A stretch of 64,000 nucleotides of DNA, taken from the NCBI RefSeq assembly GCF_000340905.1, contig NC_020284.1, positions 124,001 to 188,000 of the forward strand. The letters run 5' to 3'. A model generated the notes under the pieces. It searched no databases and was not told the origin of the DNA. It was given only the letters and a program-made list of their open reading frames with translations. The first letter of the stretch is position 1. Each line of letters begins with the position of its first letter. The position numbers and the translations under genes were made by a program. Origin of the DNA: Candidatus Kinetoplastibacterium galatii TCC219 (GTDB taxonomy: Bacteria > Pseudomonadota > Gammaproteobacteria > Burkholderiales > Burkholderiaceae_B). Shown piece after piece: positions 1 to 12,782 of this stretch.

Positions 1-280
1 CCATTAAATATCCATTCTCTATGCCGTATTCAAATGTTATTACGTTTGTCGAATTATTTTTTTTTCTGAAATTTCGATTAAGCTCTTTAATTTCTTTTTC
101 ATTAACCATCCTAATATTTAATCTTATTTTATTGCATATATAAGAAGAATATAATAAAGATGTATTAATAGATTTTTTTACCCATTTACTCAATAGTTTT
201 TCAGTTATGTATATATTTGTATCTTCATATTGAAAATTTATCTTTACCGAAGATTTTTTATCTTGTGGAGTAGAGTTCAT
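1..280 (-). CDS. ybeY: YbeY endoribonuclease (rRNA maturation factor), 5' part only
   Basis: This is the N-terminal 93 residues of YbeY, a metal-dependent endoribonuclease for 16S rRNA 3' end maturation and ribosome quality control. It runs off the left edge, so the HxxxHxxxxxH zinc site is not visible. Reading the minus strand from the ATG at 280 gives an open frame to base 1. It contains [16 protein letters not shown] followed by [10 protein letters not shown], which matches the conserved family pattern of an ELN segment, then a T-D/N-V-L/I-T-F segment. The start overlaps the 3' end of phoH by 23 bases, the usual phoH-ybeY arrangement in proteobacteria, and suggests translational coupling. 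The identification is solid; whether the full gene is intact cannot be judged here. Confidence 0.88.
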   Translation of the reverse strand, partial: MNSTPQDKKSSVKINFQYEDTNIYITEKLLSKWVKKSINTSLLYSSYICNKIRLNIRMVNEKEIKELNRNFRKKNNSTNVITFEYGIENGYLM

Positions 281-1214
281 AGGCAGTTATAATTTTTGCT
301 ACTAATGGGTGTCTTAAAATATCTTTTGCAGTAAATGAATTTATGGATATATTTTCTATTTTATTTAGTATTGATATAGCATCATTCAAACCGCTTTTGT
401 GTCCTGGGAGCAAATCAATTTGTGATGGATCGCCTGTTATAACAGTTTTACTACCCATTCCTATTCTTGTAAGGAACATTTTCATTTGCTCAGGAGTAGT
501 GTTTTGAGCCTCATCCAATATAATAAATGAGTTGTTTAATGTTCTACCTCTCATATATGCAAGAGGTGCTATTTCTATTATTTGCTTTTCAAACAACTTT
601 TGTACTTGTTCGATTCCAATAAAATTATATAATGCATCATATAATGGCCTAAGATAAGGGTCAACTTTCTGTTCCAGATCACCTGGTAGAAACCCAAGTT
701 TTTCTCCAGCTTCTACTGCTGGACGTGTTATTATTAAGCGCTCAACATCATGATTATCTAGTGCATTTACAGCACATGCCACAGCCAACATAGTTTTACC
801 AGTACCAGCAGGACCTATTCCAAAAGTAATATCTTTGTTTAGGATATTATGTACATACATATACTGATTTCTTGTTCTTGGTCTTATTTTTAGTTTATTT
901 AGACTAGAATGCTTTATTCCATAATCTAAATTATTTATGTCTAGTTCTGACATTCCCAGAATAATATCATTTTCACATATCTCTCTGTGCTTTGATTGTT
1001 CATAAAAGAAATGAATTGCTTTTTCTGCCAAAAAACTATTTGATCCTGTAATCGTAAATTTATTGCCAGATCTTATAATTTTTGTGCCTGTGATATTAGC
1101 TATTGTGAAAATATTATTATCTAACGGCCCACACATCTTTGATAGCAATAAATTATTATCATCATCTAATATTATACTGGTATTTTCTGGGCTAACTTTC
1201 AGTTCTGTTTTCAT
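258..1214 (-). CDS. phoH: PhoH-like ATPase
   Basis: A 318-residue PhoH-family P-loop ATPase. The N-terminal 80 or so residues resemble a KH-like/PhoH leader. The Walker A motif GPAGTGKT is at residues 134-141, and Walker B with the DEAQN helicase-like signature (IILDEAQN) at about 231-238. [11 protein letters not shown] segment follows, typical of the family. The cellular role is not firmly known; PhoH proteins are linked to RNA metabolism, often beside YbeY. Here phoH lies between miaB and ybeY on the minus strand, the order common in beta- and gammaproteobacteria. Length and motifs look complete and functional. Confidence 0.93.
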   Translation of the reverse strand: MKTELKVSPENTSIILDDDNNLLLSKMCGPLDNNIFTIANITGTKIIRSGNKFTITGSNSFLAEKAIHFFYEQSKHREICENDIILGMSELDINNLDYGIKHSSLNKLKIRPRTRNQYMYVHNILNKDITFGIGPAGTGKTMLAVACAVNALDNHDVERLIITRPAVEAGEKLGFLPGDLEQKVDPYLRPLYDALYNFIGIEQVQKLFEKQIIEIAPLAYMRGRTLNNSFIILDEAQNTTPEQMKMFLTRIGMGSKTVITGDPSQIDLLPGHKSGLNDAISILNKIENISINSFTAKDILRHPLVAKIITAYELYSTR

Positions 1215-1239
1215 TTAAATATAATTGAGTTAATTGGGA

Positions 1240-2676
1240 TTATATTTGTCCTCGTAACGTATTCCTGTTTGTTTTTACTATTAAGACATCTATCATTTTC
1301 CCAATAAGGTTTTCATTTGACTGGAAATTCACTATTCGATTATTTTCAGTACGACCCATAAACTCTTTATGGTTCTTTTTAGATGGTTTTTCTACTAGAA
1401 TACGTTGTGTTGTACCCACCATAGCTGTAGCTATTTCTTGTGCTTGTTTATCAACAAGTCTTTGTAGTTTTTGTAGTCTTTCTAATTTTACTTCATAGGG
1501 CACATCATCAATTAGATTTGATGCTGGTGTTCCAGGACGTCTTGAATATATAAATGAAAAAGCTGTGTCAAATCCTATTTCTTCTATTAGAGATATAGTT
1601 TTTCTAAAATCATTTTCAGTTTCTCCAGGGAATCCTACTATGAAATCAGATGAAACAGATAGACCTGGTCTTGATTCTCTTAGTTTTCTGATTACAGATT
1701 TATACTCAATAGACGTATAACCTCTTTTCATTGCAGAGAGTATACGATCACTTCCAGACTGAACAGGCAAATGCACAAATGATACTAATTTTGGTAAATT
1801 GGCGTAAGCATTGGCAATTCGTTTAGTCATTTCTCTAGGATGGGATGTTGTGTACCTGATGCGCTCTATACCCGGTATTTCATGAACATATTCTAGTAAT
1901 TTAGCGAAATCAGACATACTTCCATCAATTGTTTTTCCAAGATAAGCATTTACATTCTGACCAAGTAAGGTTACTTCTTTTATACCGTTGTTTGCTAAAT
2001 CAGCAATTTCTATTAAAATATCTTCAAATGGTCTAGAAACCTCAGTTCCTCTTGTATAAGGAACTACGCAAAAACTGCAATATTTACTGCAACCTTCCAT
2101 GATAGATACAAAGGCTGTTGGTCTTTCAACTTTAGATGGCGGTGACATTGAGTCGAATTTTTCTATTTCTGGAAAACTTATATCAATTTGAGGTTTCCCT
2201 TCATTTATTTTTTTGTCTATAAGATCTGGTAACCTGTGTAAGGTTTGAGGGCCGAAAACTATATCTACATATGGAGCTCTATTCAGAATCTCATGACCTT
2301 CTTGGCTAGCTACACATCCACCAACTCCAATAATTATATTAGGATTTTCTTGTTTTAGGATTTTTGCTCTTCCAAGATCTGAAAATACTTTTTCTTGTGC
2401 TTTTTCTCTTACAGAGCATGTATTGAATAATATTAGATCAGCTTCTTCTGGGTTGTTTGTGACAGAAGTATATCCATACTTGTAAAGTATTTCTATAATT
2501 TTATCAGAATCATATGTGTTCATTTGACAGCCAAAAGTCTTAATATAGATCTTTTTATAAATATTTACAGATTTATTATCAAAGAATATTTTAATATTTT
2601 TTCTTTCATGTTTAGAAATAATTAGAACAAAAATTATAGTCAAATTATAGTCATATATGTAATATATACTATACAT
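1240..2676 (-). CDS. miaB: MiaB, tRNA-2-methylthio-N6-dimethylallyladenosine synthase
   Basis: A radical-SAM methylthiotransferase that adds the 2-methylthio group to i6A37 of tRNAs. Three cysteines of the N-terminal MTTase domain are present (about C50, C87, C121). The radical-SAM cluster is CSKYCSFC at about 196-203, and a TRAM-like C-terminus ends near NTLRGQI. The frame from the ATG at 2676 has about 40 residues, partly hydrophobic, before the conserved [11 protein letters not shown]. No nearer in-frame ATG or GTG exists; an in-frame TTG lies 11 codons in. Some family members have N-terminal extensions, so 2676 is kept with low certainty. The gene follows secF by a short gap and precedes phoH. 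Confidence 0.93.
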   Translation of the reverse strand: MYSIYYIYDYNLTIIFVLIISKHERKNIKIFFDNKSVNIYKKIYIKTFGCQMNTYDSDKIIEILYKYGYTSVTNNPEEADLILFNTCSVREKAQEKVFSDLGRAKILKQENPNIIIGVGGCVASQEGHEILNRAPYVDIVFGPQTLHRLPDLIDKKINEGKPQIDISFPEIEKFDSMSPPSKVERPTAFVSIMEGCSKYCSFCVVPYTRGTEVSRPFEDILIEIADLANNGIKEVTLLGQNVNAYLGKTIDGSMSDFAKLLEYVHEIPGIERIRYTTSHPREMTKRIANAYANLPKLVSFVHLPVQSGSDRILSAMKRGYTSIEYKSVIRKLRESRPGLSVSSDFIVGFPGETENDFRKTISLIEEIGFDTAFSFIYSRRPGTPASNLIDDVPYEVKLERLQKLQRLVDKQAQEIATAMVGTTQRILVEKPSKKNHKEFMGRTENNRIVNFQSNENLIGKMIDVLIVKTNRNTLRGQI

Positions 2677-2709
2677 TTGGATAATGTATTATTGATAAGT
2701 GCTCTTGAC

Positions 2710-3642
2710 CTATTTAAACATACTAATTTTTACTTTGGAATATAGCTTTTTATCCCCAAACCTCATCCACATAGCAAGTGATGTAGCAACAAATACCGAT
2801 GAGTATATCCCAAACCATATACCTATTGTTAAAGCAAGAGAAAAGTAATGTAATGTTTGCCCGCCAAATATTAGTATTGATAGCACCATCATTTGAGTAC
2901 AACCGTGGGTTATTATAGTTCTAGAAACTGTTTGCGTGATTGACATATTAATTATTTCTGTGATATCACGTCTGTCGGAATGATTTATATTTTCACGTAT
3001 TCTATCCATTACTATTACAGATTCATTAACAGAATATCCTAGCACAGCTAATATTCCAGCAAGTACACACAATGAAAATTCCCATTGAAAAAAAGCAAAA
3101 AAACCAAGAATTATTACTATATCGTGAAGATTGGCAATTATACCAGATAAAGCTAGTTTGTATTCGAATCTTATAGTTAAGTAAACAATAACACCTACTA
3201 TTACAGTTATTAGGGCCAATATACCATCTAATATAAGCTCATTACCTACTTGAGGACCTACTGTTTCTACTCTAGTTATGTGCAAAGATTCATCATAATT
3301 CTTAAGATCTAATAGAATTTTGTTAACCTGGGTCTCTAAAGTACTGTCTTTAGACAATACAGGTAATCTAATCATTATTTCACGTAAAGAATTAAATAAT
3401 TGCACCTGATAATCTGTGTATCCTATCTTGAATATAATTTCACGAACCTTATCTGAGGATAGCTTATTATCTCCTGAGAAATTCATTTCTATAGTAGTGC
3501 CACCAGTAAATTCTGTAGATAAATTTAATCCTTTAGTAGTTATAAAAAATATTGCTATTGTAAACGTCATTAGACTTATTAAATTAAGAACTAATGAATA
3601 TTTCATAAAAGGAATAGTTTTATTAATTCGAAAGAACTCCAT
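2710..3642 (-). CDS. secF: Protein translocase subunit SecF
   Basis: An inner-membrane subunit of the SecDF-YajC complex, which uses the proton motive force to assist late steps of Sec-dependent export. At 310 residues it has the expected layout. TM1 is near the N-terminus (about residues 15-37), then a periplasmic domain containing STEFTGGTTIEM, the SecF version of the conserved first-loop motif. Five C-terminal membrane segments include GYSVNESVIVMDRIREN. It starts 8 bases after the secD stop (stop at 3651-3653, SecF ATG ending at 3642), so the two are co-transcribed and probably translationally coupled. It looks complete. Confidence 0.95.
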   Translation of the reverse strand: MEFFRINKTIPFMKYSLVLNLISLMTFTIAIFFITTKGLNLSTEFTGGTTIEMNFSGDNKLSSDKVREIIFKIGYTDYQVQLFNSLREIMIRLPVLSKDSTLETQVNKILLDLKNYDESLHITRVETVGPQVGNELILDGILALITVIVGVIVYLTIRFEYKLALSGIIANLHDIVIILGFFAFFQWEFSLCVLAGILAVLGYSVNESVIVMDRIRENINHSDRRDITEIINMSITQTVSRTIITHGCTQMMVLSILIFGGQTLHYFSLALTIGIWFGIYSSVFVATSLAMWMRFGDKKLYSKVKISMFK

Positions 3643-3650
3643 AGTATTCC

Positions 3651-5528
3651 TTAATTATTATTTTTTGGTTTCCAGACTTCACCTATGGATATTTTTGAGA
3701 GATTTTCTCTTTTTCCATACCAGAAATTTACCATCATTCTTACACACAAGACAGACGAAAACATCGATGTCATTATACCAAGACAATGTACTATTGCAAA
3801 ACCACGTACCGTCCCCGATCCTAATGTTAGTAAGGAAAGTCCTACTATCAGAGCTGTAATGTTAGAGTCTAGAATAGTAGCCCAAGCTCTTTTAAATCCA
3901 TAATATATTGCTTTTTGTGGATTATTACCATTTCTTAATTCTTCTCTGATTCTTTCATTAATTAAAACATTGGAATCTATTGCCATACCAACGGTAAGTG
4001 CAATAGCAGCTATACCTGGCAGGTTTATTGATACTTGCATAACAGATAAGCAGGCAATCAACAATATTACATTTATAATTAACCCAATGCTAGAAAATAA
4101 TCCAAATAATCCATAGTAAGATGTTATAAAACAAACTACGGAAATAAATCCATATACTGTAGATTTTAAACCTTTTTCTATATTGTTTAGACCCAAACTC
4201 GGACCTATTGTTCTTTCCTCCACAATTTTCATTGGAGCAGCTAATAAACCGGATCTTAACAATATAGATATCTCTGCAGCTTCTTCTGGACTCATTGCTC
4301 CAGATATTTGCACTTGTCCACTAGGAATCTCGCTTCTTATAAATGGGGCTGTTATTATTTCTCCTATTCCATTTTCAAATAATATTATTGCCATTCGTTT
4401 GTTTATATTATCTCTTGTGACATCTTTAAATATACGAGAGCCTTTAGAATCTAGTGTTAAATTCACAGAAGGTTGCCTTGATTGTGCATCACGTCCGTAG
4501 CGTGCATCTTTTATATTAGAGCTAGTTAGTATTGGTTGCTTATATACAAAGGTATCATTACCATTATGATCTCTAATATTCTCTAAGCCAAAAGGCAACA
4601 ATCCACTTTTAAATAGATTTTTGGTTGCTTGAGAATCATCAATCATTCTTACTTCTAGTTTTGCTGTTCTTCCTATCAAATCCTTAGCTTTAGATATATC
4701 CTGTTTTCCAGGAAGCTGTACAATTATACGTTTACTGCCTTGTTGTTGTATTATTGGCTCGGAGTCGCTTATCCCGCTTATGCGCTTATTTAGAGTAGAT
4801 ATATTTTGTGAAACCGCATTAATTTTTATTGTTTCTAAAAACTTTTTACTAAAAGAAACACTTATTGATGACTGATTATATCCATTTTCCTCAATAAAAA
4901 TATCATCATCCAGCCACTGTTTTTTGATATTTCTTATCGCTTCATTTTTATCGCTTAATTTATGTAATTTTACTAGTATATTATTCTTGTTACGATCTAC
5001 TTTTGCTATTATCTTTTTCCTATTAAGGATAGATTTTATTTCCATTGCTGTTTCAGCATATTTTGATTCTACTGCAGCTTCGGTATCAACTTCTATCAGA
5101 AGATGTACACCACCACGCAGATCCAAACCTAGAGACATAGGTTTAGCTCCCAGGAGATCAAAAATTCTCATAAAACTTGGTGTTATGCTAGTCATACCAA
5201 TTGTTATGTTATATACATTACTTTTATTTGAACCTGTATTTAAATTTTGATTGAGTTTTTCTAAAAGACAAAATTGATCATCTGATGAAGATAACTTGAT
5301 TGTGATGCTATTATCTTTCTCTATAGAAACTGAATATTTTTTCACATTAGAATCGGAGATTATATTTTTTATTCTCTCGATAGCTATAGTATCAATTTTT
5401 TTGTATATTCGGGCCTCAGATATTTGTATATAAGGAACTACTTCATAAAAGTTTGGTGCTGTGTATATGAAACCAGCAAGAACCGCGAATATGATAAACA
5501 GGTTTTTCCAGGTAGGATAGCGGTTCAT
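3651..5528 (-). CDS. secD: Protein translocase subunit SecD
   Basis: A 625-residue inner-membrane protein, partner of SecF. TM1 is at about residues 10-27, followed by a large periplasmic region. That region carries the conserved GLDLRGGVHLL motif and the P1 base/head domains. A six-segment membrane domain follows with TVGMAIDSNVLINERIREE, the proton-relay region with its conserved Asp. The gene lies in the standard yajC-secD-secF order, 49 bases after yajC. Length matches E. coli SecD (615). No sign of decay is seen despite the AT-rich coding. Confidence 0.95.
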   Translation of the reverse strand: MNRYPTWKNLFIIFAVLAGFIYTAPNFYEVVPYIQISEARIYKKIDTIAIERIKNIISDSNVKKYSVSIEKDNSITIKLSSSDDQFCLLEKLNQNLNTGSNKSNVYNITIGMTSITPSFMRIFDLLGAKPMSLGLDLRGGVHLLIEVDTEAAVESKYAETAMEIKSILNRKKIIAKVDRNKNNILVKLHKLSDKNEAIRNIKKQWLDDDIFIEENGYNQSSISVSFSKKFLETIKINAVSQNISTLNKRISGISDSEPIIQQQGSKRIIVQLPGKQDISKAKDLIGRTAKLEVRMIDDSQATKNLFKSGLLPFGLENIRDHNGNDTFVYKQPILTSSNIKDARYGRDAQSRQPSVNLTLDSKGSRIFKDVTRDNINKRMAIILFENGIGEIITAPFIRSEIPSGQVQISGAMSPEEAAEISILLRSGLLAAPMKIVEERTIGPSLGLNNIEKGLKSTVYGFISVVCFITSYYGLFGLFSSIGLIINVILLIACLSVMQVSINLPGIAAIALTVGMAIDSNVLINERIREELRNGNNPQKAIYYGFKRAWATILDSNITALIVGLSLLTLGSGTVRGFAIVHCLGIMTSMFSSVLCVRMMVNFWYGKRENLSKISIGEVWKPKNNN

Positions 5529-5577
5529 AAATTTAGATAATTGCTATAAAAAGTTAGATTAAGATTTTCAATGCATA

Positions 5578-5931
5578 TTACAAAGATTTTATTGTTCCTT
5601 TAGGCATAACACCAATAATTGCATTTTTCTGTGTTGCTATTTCAATAGGATTCTTATCTGAAGAATACGAAATATCTATAACAACATAGTTTTCATTTAT
5701 TTTCTTTATCTTCCCTAATATTCCACCGGAAGTAATAATTTCATCATTCTGAGATAAGCTAGAAATTAGATTCCTATGTTCTTTTTGGCGTTTTATTTGT
5801 GGTCTTATCATTAAAAAATATAAGACTATAAACATAACTAATATTGGAAGCATGTTTAATATAGGACTACCTTCTGCTGTTGTAGCGTTTGCTTGAGTCA
5901 TAATCAAATTAGAGATACTGTTTATATGCAT
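5578..5931 (-). CDS. yajC: Preprotein translocase subunit YajC
   Basis: A small single-span membrane protein of the SecDF-YajC complex. The hydrophobic segment ILNMLPILVMFIVLYFLMI is at about residues 24-42, directly followed by RPQIKRQKEH, the hallmark of the family. The cytoplasmic tail contains ITSGGILGKI, also conserved. The ATG at 5931 gives 117 residues; an in-frame ATG ten codons later (5901) is an alternative closer to the usual length of about 110. It lies upstream of secD and downstream of tgt in the same direction, a common arrangement (queA-tgt-yajC-secD-secF) in proteobacteria. Confidence 0.93.
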   Translation of the reverse strand: MHINSISNLIMTQANATTAEGSPILNMLPILVMFIVLYFLMIRPQIKRQKEHRNLISSLSQNDEIITSGGILGKIKKINENYVVIDISYSSDKNPIEIATQKNAIIGVMPKGTIKSL

Positions 5932-5998
5932 TATTTCATTCCACGTTATTAAAATTAATTAGTCGTTATTATAATTGTTTTTTATTCTTTATCAATTT

Positions 5999-8192
<2,194 letters not shown>

Positions 8193-8287
8193 GGTATTAT
8201 TAACGCTTTTTATTTACATTTACGAAAATTTTTAAATTAATATAAACAGAAAAATTATGAAAAATAAATTCAAAAATTTTAGAATGC

Positions 8288-9777
8288 TTATATTTCGAGA
8301 CTATTCCAGATGTTATCAATATTCTTTTTGATAGAGTCAAGCATTATTATTGGTTTTCCCCACAATCTATCAGTCTCTCCTGGTAGTTTGTTAGTAGCAT
8401 CTATTCCCATTTTGCTACCTAACCCTGATTTAGGTGAGGCGAAATCTAAATAGTCTATAGGAGTATTTTCAACTAATAAAGTGTCTCTATATGGGTCTGT
8501 GCGCGTACTTATTGCCCAAATAACTTCTTTCCAGTCTCTAATATTGATATCTTCATCTACTATTATTATAAATTTTGTGTACATAAATTGACGTAGCATA
8601 CCCCATAGCCCAAACATTATTCTTCTTGCATGACCAGCATATTGCTTTTTAATAGAAATTATAGCTAACCTATAACTACATCCTTCAGCAGGAAGATAAA
8701 AATCTACAATTTCTGTAAATTGTCTTTTAAGTATTGGGGTAAATACTTCATTCATTGCTAAACCTAGCACTGCTGGTTCATCTATAGGTTTTCCTGTATA
8801 GGTAGAGTGATATATAGGAGATCTTCTCATAGTAATTCTACTAACAGTCAGGACAGGAAATAGCTCTTGTTCATTGTAATAACCTGTATGGTCGCCATAA
8901 GGACCCTCTAAAGCCATCTCATATCCTGATTCTGATGGCATTATACAGCCTTCTATGATTATTTCTGCTCTTGCAGGAACGTATAGCTCTAATCCAATAG
9001 ATTTTGTTATTTCTGTTCGTGAGCCTCTAAGAAGACCTGCAAATTGGTATTCAGATAGACTATCTGGTATAGGAGTCACAGCTCCTAACATGGTGGCTGG
9101 ATCAGTGCCAATAGCAACAGCAACCTGAAAAGGTTCATTTTTGTTAAGCCTAGCGTGTTCTTGAAAATCCAATGCTCCACCTCTATGAGGGAGCCAACGC
9201 ATTATTAATTTATTTTTTTCTAGTAACTGTTGACGATATATTCCTATATTTTGTCGTTTAGATAATGGTTTTTTTGTTATAACTAACCCCCATGTTAACA
9301 AAGGAGCTACATCGTCTGGCCAGCATTTTTGAATTGGTATATCGTACAGATTAACGTCTTTTTCTTCTATTACGATTTCTTGGCAAGGAGCATTACTGAC
9401 TATTTTAGGATTCATATCCCACAAAGCCGCTTTCAACATAGAGATTTTCGAAAAGGCATCGCGAATACCACTAGGGGCTTCTGGCTCTCGTAATGATGCT
9501 AAAATTTCACCTACGTCGGTTAATGATTTTATAGAATTTGAATCTATCCCAAGCGATATTCTCTCTACTGTTCCGAATAAATTAGTTAATATGGGCATAG
9601 ATGATATTTTGTTATTATGTAGTATATGTTCAAATAACAAAGCTGGCCCTTGCTTAGAAATTACTCTTGATGATATTTCTGTTATTTCTAGATCAGAGCA
9701 AATTTGAGCATTAACCCTCTTCAATAAGTTTTTTTCTCTAGGTAAGTAATAAATTCTCTTAAATCACGATACTTCAC
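8288..9777 (-). CDS. ubiD: UbiD, 4-hydroxy-3-polyprenylbenzoate decarboxylase; frame interrupted near the 5' end
   Basis: A prFMN-dependent decarboxylase of ubiquinone synthesis. The body (8288-9724, 478 residues) is intact and carries family landmarks such as [27 protein letters not shown] and [11 protein letters not shown]. The true N-terminus lies upstream. A GTG at 9775-9777, preceded by a good ribosome site (GGAAG, six bases before it), opens the residues [14 protein letters not shown], the conserved UbiD N-terminus. This frame then enters a run of seven A (9729-9735) and stops at TGA after KKTY. An eighth A would give [13 protein letters not shown] and a 496-residue protein, the normal length. 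It could be a transcriptional-slippage site, a recent mutation or a sequencing error. Initiation at the TTG at 9724 would drop 18 conserved residues. Confidence 0.88.
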
Positions 9778-9808
9778 ATCAAGCTTCCAGTTAGATAATT
9801 TTATTTAA

Positions 9809-10546
9809 TCATAGATTCCAGCGTAGCATGTTGCTTATAGCTGAAATAACCGCAATACCAGCAGTTTCTGTTCTAAGAATTCTAGACCCAAATCTCATGG
9901 GGTATATATTATTTAAATTAGTCACTAAATCTAATTCTTTTTCAGACCATCCGCCTTCAGGACCTACCATTATGGTTAATGATTTTGTGTCTTTAATTAT
10001 TTCTAACACATCAAAAATATTATTTTTTGATAGTGGGTCGCACATTATAATAGGATCTTCTCTAGGCTGCATTAAGTAATTATTTAGATAAACACATTTA
10101 TCAATTCTAGCTAATAAACTTCTCCCACACTGCTCACTAGCTGAAATTATAACACGTCTCCAGTGAGACAAGCTCTTCTCTAGATTATCGCTAGTGATAT
10201 GATTGTTGCATCTTTGTGTTTGCATAGGAATAATGTGTTGAACTCCAAGTTCTATAGATTTTTCTATTATAAAGTCCATCTTATTCTTTGAGGTAATGGC
10301 TTGAGCTAAAGTTATATGCCCTGATAACTCCATTTCATTTTTAATATGCTCTCGTATTTCTGCAAAGAAATTCTTATTAGTTATAATTAGACTCGACATA
10401 TACTCTCCTCCAAGACCATTGAAAAGTAAAATGTTGTCGCCGTGTTTTAGTCTAAGCACTTTAATGTGATGCACTACTTCATGAGGAAGCTGGATAATTT
10501 CATTTGTATTTAGACTGATGTCGCAAAAAAAACGTGATAAATGCAT
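9809..10546 (-). CDS. rsmE: 16S rRNA (uracil-1498-N3)-methyltransferase RsmE
   Basis: A SPOUT-class methyltransferase acting on U1498 of 16S rRNA. The N-terminal PUA-like part contains HHIKVLRLKHGD (about residues 25-36). The C-terminal trefoil-knot domain shows MVGPEGGWSEKE and FGSRILRTETA, the SAM-binding loops. At 245 residues it is full length. It lies upstream of ubiD on the same strand and is divergent from tkt, with a 179-base spacer holding the promoters of both. I see no sign of decay. Confidence 0.94.
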   Translation of the reverse strand: MHLSRFFCDISLNTNEIIQLPHEVVHHIKVLRLKHGDNILLFNGLGGEYMSSLIITNKNFFAEIREHIKNEMELSGHITLAQAITSKNKMDFIIEKSIELGVQHIIPMQTQRCNNHITSDNLEKSLSHWRRVIISASEQCGRSLLARIDKCVYLNNYLMQPREDPIIMCDPLSKNNIFDVLEIIKDTKSLTIMVGPEGGWSEKELDLVTNLNNIYPMRFGSRILRTETAGIAVISAISNMLRWNL

Positions 10547-10725
10547 ATTATTGATAAATTAATCCTGGTATTATCTTTACTTTGGCATACTGTGTTTACA
10601 TAGATACATTAATTATAAACATAATCATAAATTTGTTTAGGCTAGGTTACTATATTTTACACAGATGATAAAATTAAAATCACTATATTGTTTATTTTTA
10701 AGCATTGGAGTTAAAGAGTTATCAC

Positions 10726-12780
10726 ATGAGTAATATGACAAACACACCTAAATATTTTTTGGCAGATTCTATACGTGTTTTATCTATGGATTCGGTGCAG
10801 CAAGCAAATTCAGGTCACCCTGGGGCTCCAATGGGAATGGCAGAAATGGCACAGGCATTATGGAAGAATAACTTGCGGCATAATCCGTCTGATCCTAACT
10901 GGATAAATCGAGATCGTTTTGTATTGTCCAACGGACATGGTTCTATGCTTCTATATTCTTTATTGCATTTGACTGGTTACGATCTATCTATAGATGATTT
11001 GAAGGGTTTTAGACAATTACACTCAAAAACTCCGGGCCATCCTGAAGTAGGCATCACTCCAGGTGTTGAAACAACAACTGGCCCTCTTGGGCAAGGTCTA
11101 GCTAATGCAGTAGGCATGGCATTGGCAGAGGCTCTATTAGCTTTGGAGTTTAATAGACCAGGGTTTGATATCATAAATCATTGGACTTACTCTATAGTCG
11201 GTGATGGATGTTTGATGGAAGGAATATCTCATGAAGTTTGTTCTCTTGCAGGCACCTTAAAATTATCTAAATTGGTAGTATTGTATGATGACAATGGTAT
11301 TTCTATAGATGGTCACGTGAAAAACTGGTTTAATGATGATACAGCAACTCGCTTTCGTGGTTATAATTGGAATGTCATTGAAGAAGTTGATGGGCATAAT
11401 GTAGATGCTGTTGATGCTGCGATAAAACTAGCCAAATCTCAGGATGAAAAACCAACCTTAATAATTTGTCGCACTATCATAGGAAAAGGTTCTCCAAATA
11501 TGGCCGGAACTCATAGTGTGCACGGTTCTCCGTTAGGTAAGGATGAGGTAGCATTTACACGTGATAATCTTGGATGGAAACATGATAAATTCTTTATCCC
11601 AGAAGAGATATATAGAGAATGGGATGCTAAAGAAACTGGAGCTAGATTACAATCAGTATGGCAATCTAAATTTAGCGTTTATAGTGACAAATATCCTGAA
11701 TTGTCTTCTGATCTTATCCGTAGAATGAATGGAGATCTACCTAAAAACTTTGATGATTTCTCAAACAAGCTTATTAATTTAACAATCGACAAATCTGAGA
11801 CATTGGCAACTAGAAAGGCGTCCCAATTAGCTATTGCTGCGCTTGTGTCAGAAATGCCAGAATTATTGGGTGGGTCAGCTGATTTGACTGGATCAAATTT
11901 CACTGATTGGAAAGACTCTGTTTCTGTTAGGGCTGGTAGCAAAGGAATTAATTTTGGTAGGTACATAAACTACGGTGTGCGTGAATTTGGTATGGCTGCA
12001 ATAATGAATGGAATATCATTACATGGTGGCTATCTACCATTCGGAGGTACTTTTCTAACTTTTTCTGATTATTCTCGAAATGCTATTCGAATGGCCGCTT
12101 TAATGAAGCAAAAGGTTGTCCATATATTTACTCATGATTCAATAGGATTAGGTGAGGATGGTCCGACACATCAGTCTATCGAACATGCTGCTAGCTTACG
12201 ACTCATCCCTAATTTATCTGTATGGAGACCATGCGATACTTTAGAAACTGTTGTTGCTTGGTTATATGCTGTTAGTAGAAATTCTAGCATTGGAATGAAA
12301 GTTAGCGATGGTGGACCAACTGCTTTATTGCTTTCTAGACAGAATTTACCTTTTGTTCAACGTGATAAAGAGACTGTTGAAGCAATAAACAAGGGCGGCT
12401 ACATTTTAAAGGAAAGCAGCAATCCTGTGGCGGTAATTATTGCTACTGGTTCTGAAGTTTCTATCGCTTTAGATGCTCAAAGCAAATTGAGTGAAGAAGG
12501 AATAATGGTCAGAGTAGTTTCTATGCCTAGCACTGATGTTTTTGATAAACAAGACATTAGTTGGAAAAGCAAGGTTCTACCTAATAACTTGCCTCGTATA
12601 GCTATAGAAGCAGGTGTTACTTCAGGATGGTATAAGTACGTTGGTATAGACGGAATAGTTTTGGGTATTGATCGTTACGGTGAATCAGCCCCTGCTGGTT
12701 GTTTGTTCAAATTTTTTGGCTTAACTGTTGATGTAGTGGCTAGTGCTGTAAGAAAGATTTTATTAAATAAAGGGATATAA
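10726..12780 (+). CDS. tkt: Transketolase
   Basis: A thiamine-diphosphate enzyme moving two-carbon units in the non-oxidative pentose phosphate pathway. Motifs include [18 protein letters not shown] near the N-terminus, the ThDP/Mg motif [19 protein letters not shown], and the pyrimidine-domain [10 protein letters not shown]. The open frame extends to a TTG at 10705, but that TTG is itself part of a GGAG ribosome-site-like stretch. The ATG at 10726 (MSNMTNT), or the one nine bases later, matches family starts. It begins the tkt-gap-pgk cluster; gap starts only two bases after its stop. With tal at 32 kb it supplies both sugar-shuffling enzymes. Confidence 0.95.
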   Translation: MSNMTNTPKYFLADSIRVLSMDSVQQANSGHPGAPMGMAEMAQALWKNNLRHNPSDPNWINRDRFVLSNGHGSMLLYSLLHLTGYDLSIDDLKGFRQLHSKTPGHPEVGITPGVETTTGPLGQGLANAVGMALAEALLALEFNRPGFDIINHWTYSIVGDGCLMEGISHEVCSLAGTLKLSKLVVLYDDNGISIDGHVKNWFNDDTATRFRGYNWNVIEEVDGHNVDAVDAAIKLAKSQDEKPTLIICRTIIGKGSPNMAGTHSVHGSPLGKDEVAFTRDNLGWKHDKFFIPEEIYREWDAKETGARLQSVWQSKFSVYSDKYPELSSDLIRRMNGDLPKNFDDFSNKLINLTIDKSETLATRKASQLAIAALVSEMPELLGGSADLTGSNFTDWKDSVSVRAGSKGINFGRYINYGVREFGMAAIMNGISLHGGYLPFGGTFLTFSDYSRNAIRMAALMKQKVVHIFTHDSIGLGEDGPTHQSIEHAASLRLIPNLSVWRPCDTLETVVAWLYAVSRNSSIGMKVSDGGPTALLLSRQNLPFVQRDKETVEAINKGGYILKESSNPVAVIIATGSEVSIALDAQSKLSEEGIMVRVVSMPSTDVFDKQDISWKSKVLPNNLPRIAIEAGVTSGWYKYVGIDGIVLGIDRYGESAPAGCLFKFFGLTVDVVASAVRKILLNKGI

Positions 12781-12782
12781 TT

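Noticed and set aside
3416-3859. A 147-residue open frame on the plus strand opposite secF/secD
   Set aside because: It lies fully antisense to two clearly conserved genes, has no family resemblance, and is expected as a shadow of AT-rich coding sequence. The same applies to the other antisense frames inside strong genes.
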